The notes under the pieces were generated by a model. The model was not told where the DNA came from, searched no databases, and saw only the letters and a program-made list of their open reading frames with translations. The position numbers were made by a program, and so were the translations under genes. Below, piece by piece: positions 37,485 to 46,608 of a DNA stretch of 64,000 bases (the stretch's first letter is position 1; every line of letters starts with the position of its first letter). Origin of the DNA: an uncultured Pirellulaceae bacterium (GTDB lineage Bacteria; Planctomycetota; Planctomycetia; Pirellulales; Pirellulaceae); the NCBI GenBank assembly GCA_937944405.1, contig CALDYR010000002.1:1-64000 (forward strand). Reading direction: 5' to 3'.

Positions 37485-37518
37485 CGAAAGCAAGTGCCCC
37501 ACGAAAGCAAGTGCCCCA
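37485..37518. repeat. Tandem duplication, two 17-bp units
   Basis: CGAAAGCAAGTGCCCCA occurs twice, exactly head to tail. Confidence 0.85.
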
Positions 37519-37892
37519 AAAAGCAGGATCTCCCCCCTCAATAAAGAAAACCAAACATCCAAATTCCGCCCCCCAAGTCAACTAACAATTCCTGCGATCA
37601 AAGAATTCCTGGAGGTTCTTTTAAAAAACTTCAAAACCATTAACATGGGACTGGTTTCGCACGTTAAAACAAACCGAAGGGTGAACTACCCCCCGAAGAT
37701 CGGTGTGATTTTTTTACTTATCACTACTTCACAAATGGTTGGGAAGCAGAGAGTCCGTACTTTCACCGATGCTCATTGAGTCAAATTATTGATGCTACGT
37801 CGCAAACCAACGGGTCTCCTTGACCCATTGTTCCGCTTAAATGTTGTTCACTGATTGGCGTCTTATTTTTTAGGCTAAAAGACAATGGCTTG

Positions 37893-37910
37893 GGAACGAC
37901 CAAACACTAA
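37893..37910 (+). repeat. 18-base dispersed repeat, copy 2
   Basis: GGAACGACCAAACACTAA, identical to 27382-27399. It ends 12 bases before the start codon of the beta-helix gene. Confidence 0.7.
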
Positions 37911-37922
37911 GAAAGACTTTGT

Positions 37923-39302
37923 ATGATCAAGACTGTTTCAAGAGTTGTTTGTTGTGTTGTGTTTTTGACAGTGATTGTTGCAGAACAATCAACGAGTGTG
38001 GCGCAGGTGGCGCCGATAAATCCCGGTTATTCAACCCCGGCTAATTTTTCACGACTTCCCACGATTAACTTCACCGAGCGCCCCGGCAACAACTCAGACA
38101 CGCGCAGGTTAATAGCGGCCATTGATAATGCCAATGACCGGCGAACGAGGCTTCCCGGTGGAGGCATCCTCCAGGGGGCTCGCATTGTTATCAGAAATGG
38201 CACCTATCGGCTTCGGGGCGTCAAGCTGCAATCCAACGTGCATTTGCGTTTTGGGCGGGATGTGACTTTGCTGGCAGATGAATCATCAGTTGCAGGCGTG
38301 AGCGACGACGAGGTGGCCATGTTTTTGTTGGAGGGCGGCATCCGTAATGTCAGTATTGTTGGCAATGCCAACTCCCGAAGAGTTCGTATTTTTGGACCAT
38401 CTATTCCATCTGATCCGCTAGAAATTGCACGATTTCGTGCAATTTCCGTATGTGGTGTCGATAACTTTCTGATTTCCAATCTGATTATCAACAATAGATT
38501 CACTTATTTCTCAACAATCACGGTTGTAACCGACGGTAACAGCTTTGTTCAGAGAATCGATGGTGCCGTTCCAACGCGAGGTACTTTTACCAATATCACC
38601 GCAAGCAATAATTCCGGTGGCTTCGGGGCAATTCAGGTACACGCTGCTAGCCGAGTTAGGTTCCGAAACATTCGATCAATCGGCGGCGTGACACTTCGAC
38701 TTGAGAGCGGTATCGCGAATGTACATGGGATTCAGGACTTAAGTGCCAGTGAGATCTTCAATACACGCGGTCGAAACGCCGTGCTTTTCCAGCCTCACGC
38801 TGTGCGATCACACAATCGAATTAGTATTCTCGATGCTGAATCCACGGGAAGCGGGTTCGCGGTTGAATTTCGAAACGGGTTTGTTGCCGCTCGTGATAGA
38901 GCACTGAACCGTCCCGAATTCACACGGCGGGGAAGATTTAATAATGTTTCCGTACGGGGCGTCACAGCAAACTTTGGTACTCCGGGCGACGCCCAACTGC
39001 GCTTCGCTCATTTTCGTTACCTGCCTCAGTCAGCCCTACCATTTCTACCCAATCTTAACACCTTCATCAGGGATTTTCGCGTGAACGGCGATACTTTGCC
39101 AGGGACTCCACTGGCTGCCGTGCTTGATGAGGCCACTGATTATCGACCAAGACTCGCCCGTGCTACGGTGCGATCTGTCGGCTTCCCATCGCGGCTCAGC
39201 CAGACGATCCTAACCCGTGCTACCCCCGATCGTAATACTCGGGCTGATGATTTGGTGTTAGGTTACGAGGAACTGTTAGAAACCGTAGAAGCGATGCGAT
39301 AA
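37923..39302 (+). CDS. Exported right-handed beta-helix protein (pectate-lyase/GH28-like fold)
   Basis: 459 residues with a signal peptide (VVCCVVFLTVIVAEQSTSVAQ, about residues 9-28). An early segment, DTRRLIAAIDNANDRR, GARIVIRNGTYRLRGVKLQSNVHLRFGRDVTLL, matches the entry cap of GH28 and pectin-lyase-like beta-helices. Repeating short strand patterns follow (NVSIVGNANSRRVRIFG, FTNITASNNSGGFGAIQVH, RGRFNNVSVRGVTANFG). The paired Asp of GH28 polygalacturonases are not evident, so the activity is open: polysaccharide lyase, hydrolase or a non-catalytic surface protein. It is flanked by two group II intron remnants in the same orientation. Confidence 0.75.
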   Translation: MIKTVSRVVCCVVFLTVIVAEQSTSVAQVAPINPGYSTPANFSRLPTINFTERPGNNSDTRRLIAAIDNANDRRTRLPGGGILQGARIVIRNGTYRLRGVKLQSNVHLRFGRDVTLLADESSVAGVSDDEVAMFLLEGGIRNVSIVGNANSRRVRIFGPSIPSDPLEIARFRAISVCGVDNFLISNLIINNRFTYFSTITVVTDGNSFVQRIDGAVPTRGTFTNITASNNSGGFGAIQVHAASRVRFRNIRSIGGVTLRLESGIANVHGIQDLSASEIFNTRGRNAVLFQPHAVRSHNRISILDAESTGSGFAVEFRNGFVAARDRALNRPEFTRRGRFNNVSVRGVTANFGTPGDAQLRFAHFRYLPQSALPFLPNLNTFIRDFRVNGDTLPGTPLAAVLDEATDYRPRLARATVRSVGFPSRLSQTILTRATPDRNTRADDLVLGYEELLETVEAMR

Positions 39303-39353
39303 GATTTTTCGGCAGCAAGCTCTGTATCTAACATCAGTCTATCACTGAACACC

Positions 39354-39371
39354 GGAGTCGTTAACGGCTCC
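39354..39371. repeat. Inverted repeat preceding the second intron remnant
   Basis: GGAG-T-CGTTAACG-G-CTCC is an 18-base near-palindrome, 52 bases past the beta-helix stop. It is followed by AGTTGTTC, a poor T tract, so its use as a terminator is uncertain. The intron remnant begins about 9 bases later. Confidence 0.55.
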
Positions 39372-39379
39372 AGTTGTTC

Positions 39380-39495
39380 GTGGTTTGCCGGGCCTGCCTG
39401 TTTGCTTGAGGGGCGCGTCCCTGTTCAATCCGGCGGTTGAGCGGAGAAAGTAAATGGGCTTACGCGAGGAGGTCTGACGCGTGTTTGAACACTGG
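39380..39495 (+). mobile_element. Second, internally deleted copy of the group II intron
   Basis: Landmarks shared in order with 36136-36512 are TTGCCGGGC.TG, TTTGCTTG.GGGG, GTCCC.TGTTCAA, GCGGAGAAAG.AAAT, and GAGG.GGTCTGACGCGTGTTTGA.CACTG. The domain I middle (about 150 bases) is missing, as is everything beyond the leader. Sequence differences are scattered, so this copy is older or less constrained than the first. Confidence 0.8.
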
Positions 39496-39676
39496 TTCAG
39501 GCAGTCTGCCCTCCGTGGCATTGGGGGACAACCTTTTCTTAAGATTTCCAGCGGAATGAAGTTATTCTTTGGGAGATTCTTTTCGCACCTGGTTTAGAAC
39601 CCATCCCAGAACTGGACCATTTGTTGTTTCGTCCGTATCACTTCTGCAACAACACATCTGATACACGGAGACCACA

Positions 39677-39949
39677 ATGGCGGAGCCAGTAACAAAGACT
39701 GGAGCATGGATTCTACCGGACAAGCTGTGGGTACGCATGGAGAAACTCTTGCCCCAGTATCAACCCGGATTATTATTCTATCAGGAATATATCGAAGAAA
39801 GACCCATTGCGTCCATTCCCGTGTTTAGAAGGTTGAAAGATCCATTTCTTCGCACAGAGCACGACATGCAATGGGTGAAACTCAGAATAACCTTTTCGAT
39901 CCTGAATTCAATCGCAGCACCAAAGTCCAAAGCACTGATCATCGCTTGA
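39677..39949 (+). pseudogene. IS5-type transposase N-terminal remnant
   Basis: Only the first 30 residues (WILPDKLWVRMEKLLPQYQPG) resemble the N-terminus of IS5-family transposases (W-x-L-x-D-x-L-W-x-x-I-E-P-L-L-P). The rest of the 90-codon frame is unrelated. No DDE residues or terminal repeats are seen. Confidence 0.55.
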
Positions 39950-40150
39950 CTTCCGTCGCCGGGTCCTGCTTTTACGCGAAGCAGAATCACATCTCGGGCT
40001 GATCAACAGCATCGCCTCGAATATCTCGGCCCCCAGAACACCCGTTCGCATGCGCTACTCCGTTGCTGAACTGCTACGCGCGCGGGTCTTCGCGATGGCC
40101 ATCGGCGCCTCGGCTCAGGATGACCTCGATCGACTTGCTCACGCCCCTAC
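39948..40150 (+). pseudogene. IS1380-type transposase N-terminal remnant
   Basis: In the frame reading through the ATG at 40050, the translation LDFRRRVLLLREAESHLGLI, then RYSVAELLRARVFAMAIGAS, then AQDDLDRLAHAPTF follows the IS1380 N-terminal pattern (LLLRE-x-D-x-x-L-G-L ... H-S-x-x-E-L-x-R-Q-R-V-x-A-x-A-x-G-x-x-D-x-x-D-x-x-x-L-x-x-D-P). It has no start codon of its own and passes directly into Lgt-like sequence in another context. It is a fragment, not a gene. Confidence 0.7.
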
Positions 40151-40538
40151 CTTTTGGGCTGCGGTTTGGGATCGGCGTGGGACAACTGGGATGTTTTTTC
40201 GGCGGGTGTTGCTACGGCGTCCAAACGTCCATGCCGTGGGGGGCGTGTTCGGTTCTGTCGATTCGTTGCCGCGACAACCGATTCAAATTTACGAATTCGT
40301 TTTTCACATCGCGATGGCGTTTTTGCTGTATCTGATGTTGGTCAATGACGGTCTCAAAGGGCAGCCGATTAAGCTGTGTTTCATCAGCTATTTCCTTTTC
40401 CGGTTCATTACTGAGTTAATTTGGCCCGAGATTCATTGGACACTGGGGCTGACCACCTATCAGTCGGCGATCGTGATTCTGTTACCGATGTTTTGCGTAT
40501 TGTGGGTGCGCGAGCATCGTAATCTGAACGTCACATAA
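40151..40538 (+). pseudogene. Lgt-like diacylglyceryl transferase fragment with a frameshift
   Basis: The frame starting near 40151 reads LPFGLRFGIGVGQLGCFFGGCCYGVQTSMPWG, the Lgt glycine-rich signature. It then goes out of frame at the GGGGGG run (about 40236-40241). After adding one G, the next frame continues GVFGSVDSLPRQPIQIYEFVFHIAMAFLLYL to a stop at 40538, giving the Lgt C-terminal helices and an altered RQPIQIYE in place of RHPTQLYE. The N-terminal half is gone. An intact lgt lies at 22314-23627. The frameshift could be a base-call error, but the missing first half is not. Confidence 0.75.
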
Positions 40539-40613
40539 TCGACAAATCACTAAATTTATCTAACCTTTGCTTTATTTGCTGCTAAAAGTGACGCGGATTA
40601 CTACACTTTCTAT

Positions 40614-43250
40614 ATGACAGACAATAACGAAATCAAACAACTCATCGTCGACCTTGTCTTGGCCGACAATTACCAACCCCTCAAACCGCGCGCAATCGCA
40701 AAGAAACTGAAGCTCCAAGAAGACGAACGGCAAGTCCGCCGCGCGATCAAACAATTGGTCAGAGCTAAAAACATTGCCTTCGCATCGAATCATCTGGTCG
40801 TGAAACCCACGACCAAGAAAAAGAAGAAACCTGGGTTGGCAGAAGTTCAACACGCCCAACCGCACCCCGATTCGAAATCCCGTTCTGATTCGGAATCGCG
40901 ATCCGATCCACAAACAAGGCGGACCTCAGCGGAAAATCCTACCCCTGAGGTACAGTCAAAACTGAGATCAAAAACCAAATCGAAATCTGCCAGCACCGCC
41001 GTTGGCCCCCCCAACACCAACACGAAACTCAAAGCACGAAAGACCAACGAAGTTATCGGCACCTTCCGAAAAGCGTCTGGCGGGTTCGGTTTTGTGACCC
41101 CCGAAGATTCTACCGCCACCGATCGATCCGAAGACATCTTCATTCCCAAAACCAAGACGCTCGACGCGGCCCATCTGGATACCGTGCTGGTGCGTGTCGC
41201 GCGTTCCCGCGCTGATTCGGGTCGTGACAATCGAAAAAGAGTCGAACACAACCGCATCTCGGGACGCATTGTAAGAGTTCTTCAACGCAAAACCCATCAG
41301 TTCGTCGGCAGCTACCACGTCAGCGGTGAAGACGGTTTCGTAATCGTCGATGGGGGGACGTTCGAATCTAGCATCATGGTCGGCGACGCGAGCGCAAAGA
41401 ACTGCAAGATCGGCGATAAGGTTGTTGTGGAAATGGTTCACTTCCCCACTTCCAATTCTGTCGGGGAAGGCGTCATCGTCGAAGTGCTGGGGGATCGCGG
41501 AACGCCGGGAGTCGATACGCTGATGGTGATTCGTGAATTTGGATTGCCCGAGGACTTTCCTGAACCGGTACTCAGCGATGCCCGCAAACAAGCCGATTTG
41601 TTTGACGAAAAAGTCTCAAACGGCCGCACTGATTTTACGAACACCACCGTCGCCACCATCGATCCGAAAACGGCCCGTGATTTTGACGACGCGATATCTC
41701 TGGAAAGGATCGAAAACGGCCATTGGAAGCTAGGCGTTCACATCGCCGACGTGTCTCACTTCGTACCCTATCGTTCGGATTTGGACAACGAGGCTTTCGC
41801 GCGCGGAACCAGCGTTTACCTGCCTGACCGCGTGATTCCGATGCTGCCGGAGATCATCTCCAACAATCTGGCCAGTCTTCAGCCAGACCGTGTGCGTTAC
41901 ACGATGACCGCCATCATCGAATTCAATGAAGACGGTGTACCGATCGCAACCGACCTTCATCGCGGCGCGATCAAATCGGCTCACCGTTTCAACTACGAAG
42001 AGATCGACGACTATCTGGCCAACGATAAGCCTTGGAAGAAAAAACTGACGCCGGAAGTCTTCGCGCTCGTTCGCAACATGCACACCCTGGCGATGAAACT
42101 CCGGAAACGCCGGATGGACAACGGCGCAATCAATCTGGTCCTGCCCGAAGTGGTGATCGACCTTGATGATGACGGCTGTGTCAGTGGAGCCCATACGACT
42201 GAAAACACTGAAAGTCACCAAGTAATCGAAGAGTTCATGCTGGCCGCTAATGAAGCCGTGGCCCAGTATTTGGTGGACCAAAAGCTGTATTTGATGCGAC
42301 GTATCCATGAACCACCCAGCGAAGCAAAACTTACGGAGCTGACTCAGTTCGTGCGACAACTGGGGATTGACTGCGACAGTTTGCAGGATCGCTTCGAACT
42401 CAAACGGGTAGTCGAAGAATCGGAGCATCTACCGCAAAGCTACGCCATTCATTTCGCGATCTTGCGGAGCATGCAAAAAGCCATCTACAGCCCTAAAGAA
42501 GCCGGGCACTTCGCCCTAGCCAGCGAAGCGTACTGCCATTTCACGTCCCCCATCCGTCGCTATCCGGATCTTGTCATTCACCGGATGGTGGGTGATCTGA
42601 TCGACGGGAAACGGCCGCCGGCTGATTTTGACCGATTAACAGCCACCGGGAAACATTGTAGCGATTTGGAAAAACGTGCTGCTGATGCCGAACGTGAATT
42701 GAAAAAGTTAAAGCTGCTGAGTTTTATGGAGAAACGCGTCGGCGAAAAACTGACCGCGATCGTCACCGGGGTCGAAGCGTTTGGAATCTTTGCCCAAGGG
42801 GTCGAAATTCCCGCCGAAGGATTAGCGCCGGTTTCCAAACTACCGCCTGACAAATACCAGTTCGACCGAGCCTCGAAAACGCTCAACGGTTTTCGTTCGC
42901 AAAATCAATTTCGTTTAGGCGACCGAGTCGAAGTCGAAGTCGATTTAGTTGATCTGGATAAACGAATTATGGAATTCAAGTTGATTCGCACGCTCGATCA
43001 AGTCGCACCTCGACCAATGCCCAAGAAATCAACTGAGAAAGCGAAAACAAAACTGAAAGCGAAACTGAAATCGAAATCGAAATCGAAATCGAAAACCAAG
43101 AACAAAACAAAGTCCAAGTCGAAAGCAAAAGACAAACCGAAATTGAAGCCCAACCCGAAGCCCCTGAAGGAAAAAACGCAAGCCAAGAAGAAAGTTGCGA
43201 AGAAAAAAGCAACCAAAAAGAAAGAAAGTAAGAAGAAGCCCAAAGCATAA
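40614..43250 (+). CDS. rnr: Ribonuclease R with long Lys/Ser tail
   Basis: 878-residue 3'-to-5' exoribonuclease. Domains in order: an N-terminal winged-helix (about 1-65), a charged linker, a cold-shock domain (VIGTFRKASGGFGFVTPED, about 143-161 onward), the RNB catalytic domain (TIDPKTARDFDDAIS holds the metal-binding Asp), and an S1 domain near 705-790. The last 75 residues are almost pure Lys/Ser/Thr/Pro and are encoded partly by repeated GAAATC units (43061-43095). Such basic tails aid RNA or ribosome binding in RNase R. It stands alone. Confidence 0.95.
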   Translation: MTDNNEIKQLIVDLVLADNYQPLKPRAIAKKLKLQEDERQVRRAIKQLVRAKNIAFASNHLVVKPTTKKKKKPGLAEVQHAQPHPDSKSRSDSESRSDPQTRRTSAENPTPEVQSKLRSKTKSKSASTAVGPPNTNTKLKARKTNEVIGTFRKASGGFGFVTPEDSTATDRSEDIFIPKTKTLDAAHLDTVLVRVARSRADSGRDNRKRVEHNRISGRIVRVLQRKTHQFVGSYHVSGEDGFVIVDGGTFESSIMVGDASAKNCKIGDKVVVEMVHFPTSNSVGEGVIVEVLGDRGTPGVDTLMVIREFGLPEDFPEPVLSDARKQADLFDEKVSNGRTDFTNTTVATIDPKTARDFDDAISLERIENGHWKLGVHIADVSHFVPYRSDLDNEAFARGTSVYLPDRVIPMLPEIISNNLASLQPDRVRYTMTAIIEFNEDGVPIATDLHRGAIKSAHRFNYEEIDDYLANDKPWKKKLTPEVFALVRNMHTLAMKLRKRRMDNGAINLVLPEVVIDLDDDGCVSGAHTTENTESHQVIEEFMLAANEAVAQYLVDQKLYLMRRIHEPPSEAKLTELTQFVRQLGIDCDSLQDRFELKRVVEESEHLPQSYAIHFAILRSMQKAIYSPKEAGHFALASEAYCHFTSPIRRYPDLVIHRMVGDLIDGKRPPADFDRLTATGKHCSDLEKRAADAERELKKLKLLSFMEKRVGEKLTAIVTGVEAFGIFAQGVEIPAEGLAPVSKLPPDKYQFDRASKTLNGFRSQNQFRLGDRVEVEVDLVDLDKRIMEFKLIRTLDQVAPRPMPKKSTEKAKTKLKAKLKSKSKSKSKTKNKTKSKSKAKDKPKLKPNPKPLKEKTQAKKKVAKKKATKKKESKKKPKA

Positions 43251-43290
43251 TTCGAGTTCACGTGCGGGTTGAGTGTCCCGAGCAGTTTGG

Positions 43291-44160
43291 TTATCGCCCC
43301 ACGACCCTAGCGCAATACTCACGCAGCACCAACGACGAACCTTGCAAATTCTCCGACGATGGGATCACCCAGTCCGCCGACACCGATGGGAAACGGGAAA
43401 GGAAATCAGCGGGAATCGGAGTTGCTTGGATACCGGCGTTGTTCGCCAATCGCATCGCACGGCTCAAATGCCAGGCGCTGGTAAGGATGCCAATGCGTTT
43501 AAGGTCGGGGTGATTGGCCATCCATTTTTTTAACGCTTGCATCTCCTGCGCGGTGTTCTCACCACCAATGGTTTCAATGGACTGTTCGGCAATTCCGAAA
43601 CTCCGCAAAATCGCTTGGGCTTCCTCGCCACCTTGGAGATCCTCGGGCGTCGATCGGTAGGTCTGCAGACCGGTGCAGACCAAGCGGTCGGTCTTTCCGG
43701 CAAATATAACTTTGGCTGCCATCGCGATTCGGTCACCCGAATTGGCCAGTTGTGGTTGGCCATTGAGGTTGGTCGTGGTTCCACCTCCCAAGACTACGAC
43801 CGCGTCCAATTTCTCCAGCGCGTCGATTTCAAATCCAAAATAGGGATACTCTAAACTTTTGGCCAACTGGTTAGCGACCAAGCAATTGCCGAACCCTGAA
43901 ATCAGCACCAAACACAGCGCGCTGAGAATCGCTGCAGAACGTTGTTTTAAACGGATTGAAAGATAAAACCAAAGCAACAACGCCAACCACATCAACCCTA
44001 CGGGCAGCACCAGCGCCGACAGGGATTTTTCCACAATCGTAATGCCATAGACAACATACGCGCTCCCTAAACCGATTGTCGCCACCGCCGCCGGAGGTAG
44101 CCACAGACCAACAAAACTGCGCTGATCGGGAGTGTGAGTGGGCAATTCCGGTGTCGTCAT
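43291..44160 (-). CDS. YdcF/ElyC-type DUF218 membrane protein
   Basis: 289 residues from the ATG at 44160 (a TTG at 44181 would add 7). Several N-terminal hydrophobic segments (about 20-110) are followed by the DUF218 domain: LDAVVVLGGGTTT, NSGDRIAMAAKVIFAG, GGENTAQEMQALKKW and GILTSAWHLSRAMRLANNAGI. Members such as ElyC and SanA act in envelope integrity and peptidoglycan or polysaccharide lipid-carrier handling; the exact reaction is unsettled. It is divergent from mtnB, with 77 bases between start codons. Confidence 0.85.
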   Translation of the reverse strand: MTTPELPTHTPDQRSFVGLWLPPAAVATIGLGSAYVVYGITIVEKSLSALVLPVGLMWLALLLWFYLSIRLKQRSAAILSALCLVLISGFGNCLVANQLAKSLEYPYFGFEIDALEKLDAVVVLGGGTTTNLNGQPQLANSGDRIAMAAKVIFAGKTDRLVCTGLQTYRSTPEDLQGGEEAQAILRSFGIAEQSIETIGGENTAQEMQALKKWMANHPDLKRIGILTSAWHLSRAMRLANNAGIQATPIPADFLSRFPSVSADWVIPSSENLQGSSLVLREYCARVVGR

Positions 44161-44237
44161 CAGACAGTACTCTGGAAACAAGTTTCGGTGGCATTTAGAC
44201 TAACGTTTTTAATCGTCACGATAGGGAACTCAATTCT

Positions 44238-44975
44238 ATGGTTTCAAGCGCAACCGATCCAGTTTGCCAAACGTCAGTTGAGACGCCGATTGAACCAGCC
44301 CATCCACTGGCAGGCTATCAAGATCAAATTGACCAATTACGATCCTGCGGCCGGTTGTTCCATCAGCGCCGTTGGAGCGTCGGCACCAGCAGCAACTACA
44401 GCGTGGTCACCCAGACCGATCCGGTGAACCTTGTCGTGACCGCCAGCGGCAAAGACAAAGGCCGTTTAACGCGGTTAGACTTCGTGCATTTGGGCCCCGA
44501 CGGCAATCCCATCAAACCGGGCCAACCAAAATCGTCGGCCGAAACGATGCTGCATGTGGTGCTGGCCCGACATCGCCGTTGGAATGATTTATCCAACCCC
44601 GATGGCCCGAAACTACCGTCAGGATGCATCCTGCACACCCACAGTATCTGGGGCACGCTTTTGTCTGATCATTTCTTCGCCGACCGCGGGATCGCGTTTT
44701 CAGGTTATGAGATGTTAAAGGGGTTGGAGGGCATTACCACACACCTGGCGACCCATTGGTTGCCGATCTTTGAGAATACGCAAGACATACCGGTGCTGGC
44801 TGACGAAGTGGCGGAAGTGTTAAAAAACAATCCGGAGAAGATGACCCATGGCTTTTTGATCCGTAACCACGGTTTGTACACGTGGGGACGGGACGTGTTT
44901 GCGGCCCGACGGCATATCGAAATCTACGAGTTCCTGTTCGAGCTGACCTGGCGAAAATTGATGGCGCAGAACTAG
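44238..44975 (+). CDS. mtnB: Methylthioribulose-1-phosphate dehydratase
   Basis: Methionine-salvage enzyme of the class II aldolase family. 245 residues. GTSSNYSVV holds the phosphate-binding loop, CILHTHSIWG the HxH zinc ligands, and LIRNHGLYTWGRDVFAARRHIE the third His and C-terminal helix. It removes water from 5-methylthioribulose 1-phosphate to give the diketo phosphate. It is followed by mtnD and mtnC, which catalyse later steps. No SAM riboswitch is visible in the 77-base divergent gap upstream. Confidence 0.93.
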   Translation: MVSSATDPVCQTSVETPIEPAHPLAGYQDQIDQLRSCGRLFHQRRWSVGTSSNYSVVTQTDPVNLVVTASGKDKGRLTRLDFVHLGPDGNPIKPGQPKSSAETMLHVVLARHRRWNDLSNPDGPKLPSGCILHTHSIWGTLLSDHFFADRGIAFSGYEMLKGLEGITTHLATHWLPIFENTQDIPVLADEVAEVLKNNPEKMTHGFLIRNHGLYTWGRDVFAARRHIEIYEFLFELTWRKLMAQN

Positions 44976-45040
44976 CCAAGGTTTAGAATCGCGTTAAAAT
45001 CGAGCATACGCTCAATTATGACTTTAACGTGAGAAGTAAC

Positions 45041-45637
45041 ATGGCCCGAGTTTTCATTCCCGACGAAAATCGAAACATCCAACAGGCCAACGAGATTTCT
45101 GAATTCTTGGCCCCCCACGGAATCATTTATGAACAGTGGGATGTGGAAGGCCGCATCGGCCCCGAGGCTACCAACGAAGAAATTCTGGAAGCCTATTCGC
45201 CAGAAATTGAACGGCTCAAGTCCGCTCATGGGTTTGTTACCGCCGATGTAATCAATGTCACCCCAGACACACCGGGGTTGGATGACATGCTGCAAAAATT
45301 TGACAAAGAACACCTGCACACCGAGGACGAAGTCCGTTTCACGGTCAAAGGCAGTGGCGTTTTCCACATCAACCCGCAAACCTCCCCCGTGTTTTCGATC
45401 ACCGTAGAATCCGGCGATCTAATAAGTGTGCCAAACGGCACCTACCACTGGTTCAATCTATGCAGCGACAAAACGATTCGTTGCATACGATTGTTCGAAG
45501 ACAAAACGGGTTGGACACCGCACTACATTGAAGATGCCGTACACGAAAACTACGCTCCTTTGTGCATGGGGCCGTCCTATCTGGAAAACAGCCCCCCTAA
45601 CGGCGACGGCAATTTCAAATCTGTGCTGGATCAATAA
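45041..45637 (+). CDS. mtnD: Acireductone dioxygenase
   Basis: 198-residue cupin that oxidises acireductone to the 2-oxo acid precursor of methionine (Fe form). KEHLHTEDEVRFTV gives the H-x-H-x3-E ligands, and GTYHWFNL the fourth His. The start is placed at the ATG at 45041; a GTG at 45029 in frame is also possible. mtnC begins 9 bases past its stop. Confidence 0.94.
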   Translation: MARVFIPDENRNIQQANEISEFLAPHGIIYEQWDVEGRIGPEATNEEILEAYSPEIERLKSAHGFVTADVINVTPDTPGLDDMLQKFDKEHLHTEDEVRFTVKGSGVFHINPQTSPVFSITVESGDLISVPNGTYHWFNLCSDKTIRCIRLFEDKTGWTPHYIEDAVHENYAPLCMGPSYLENSPPNGDGNFKSVLDQ

Positions 45638-45646
45638 CGGAGCCTC

Positions 45647-46405
45647 ATGAGCCATTCCCCCTCACGCGGAGCGCACGTTCGCGGAATCCTTTTGGATATC
45701 GAAGGCACGACGTCGTCAATCGATTTTGTCTACGAGGTCATGTTCCCTTACGCTCGGAGCAACTTCTCCAGTTTCTTAGAGGATCATTTTGAATCCGAAT
45801 CCGTCCAGTCGACATTACCGTTGTTGGCCGCGGATTTGGGGTTTGATTCGCCGCAAGCGCTGTACGCTGATTGTTGCGAACAGGGAAAAAGCGTATCGCC
45901 CCCCGTGGCAGTGCATCAGGCTTTGATGGGGTTGATGGATGACGACGTCAAATCAACGGGGCTGAAAAAGCTTCAAGGTTTGGTGTGGGAGTCCGGTTTT
46001 CGCAACGGTGAAATGGTGGCTCATTTATACCCCGACGTCGCGCCGGCGATTGCGGCTTGGAGGGCTGAAGGGTTGGATCTGCGGATTTATTCATCTGGCA
46101 GCATCTACGCGCAAAAGCTGTTCTTCGGTCATAGCGTGGCTGGTAATTTGCTACCCCAATTTAGCGGTCACTACGACACAACCATCGGGCACAAACAAGA
46201 TCCAAACAGTTACCAGAAAATTGCAGATGACTGGATGCCCGCCGAATCGGTTCTCTTTATCAGCGACGTTGCCCAAGAGATTGACGCCGCAGCGGACGCT
46301 GGAATGAAGGTATTATTAAGTGACCGCCCGGGAAACAAACCCGTGGACAATTCTGAAAACTATATCGTGATCAAGTCATTCAAAGAAGTTAGTAATTTTC
46401 TGTAA
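45647..46405 (+). CDS. mtnC: Enolase-phosphatase E1
   Basis: 252-residue HAD enzyme that enolises and dephosphorylates 2,3-diketo-5-methylthiopentyl 1-phosphate, the step between MtnB and MtnD. ILLDIEGTTSSIDFVYEVMFPYA carries the nucleophile Asp with Glu at the acid/base position, typical of MtnC. LRIYSSGSIYAQKLFF and VLFISDVAQEIDAAADAG are the later HAD motifs. It ends the mtnB-mtnD-mtnC unit. Genes for MTA phosphorylase or MTR-1-P isomerase are not in the window. Confidence 0.94.
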   Translation: MSHSPSRGAHVRGILLDIEGTTSSIDFVYEVMFPYARSNFSSFLEDHFESESVQSTLPLLAADLGFDSPQALYADCCEQGKSVSPPVAVHQALMGLMDDDVKSTGLKKLQGLVWESGFRNGEMVAHLYPDVAPAIAAWRAEGLDLRIYSSGSIYAQKLFFGHSVAGNLLPQFSGHYDTTIGHKQDPNSYQKIADDWMPAESVLFISDVAQEIDAAADAGMKVLLSDRPGNKPVDNSENYIVIKSFKEVSNFL

Positions 46406-46608
46406 GAGCGCTTGAACTGTTTTGACGTCGGTTGCGTAACCCTTGTCGCGTAGGCGCGATTCGTTGACGATTCTTATTCGCCGTTTGAGCCGATTACCGA
46501 CGGGCCCTTGCGTTTGCTTTCACGCAATGACTCCACGACGGAGCCAATTCATCCCGATGCGCGGATGCCGATGGACAGGCAATTCTGCTTGTCATTTAAG
46601 GTTCCGCC

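Larger units (their letters stand above)
37323..37922. other. 0.6-kb stretch between IS66 remnant and beta-helix gene
   Basis: Contains two head-to-tail copies of a 17-bp unit (37485-37518) and, at its right end, the second copy of the 18-base dispersed repeat. The left IS66 end is probably near 37330-37400, but I cannot identify a terminal inverted repeat. A 99-codon plus-strand open frame (37286-37585) matches nothing and overlaps tnpA. Confidence 0.45.

Noticed and set aside
37286-37585. A 99-codon plus-strand open frame overlapping IS66 tnpA
   Set aside because: It overlaps a recognisable gene on the other strand and contains the 17-bp duplication; composition looks random.
40050-40538. 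A 162-codon intact gene
   Set aside because: Its first part is an IS1380 transposase piece and its last part an Lgt C-terminus, with the Lgt signature in another frame; it is a chance chimera.
42976-43322. Hydrophobic Phe-rich frames opposite the RNase R tail
   Set aside because: They are the antisense reading of Lys/Ser codon repeats and not genes.
44161-44237. SAM riboswitch in front of mtnB
   Set aside because: The divergent gap is too short and no conserved SAM-I or SAM-II core is seen.
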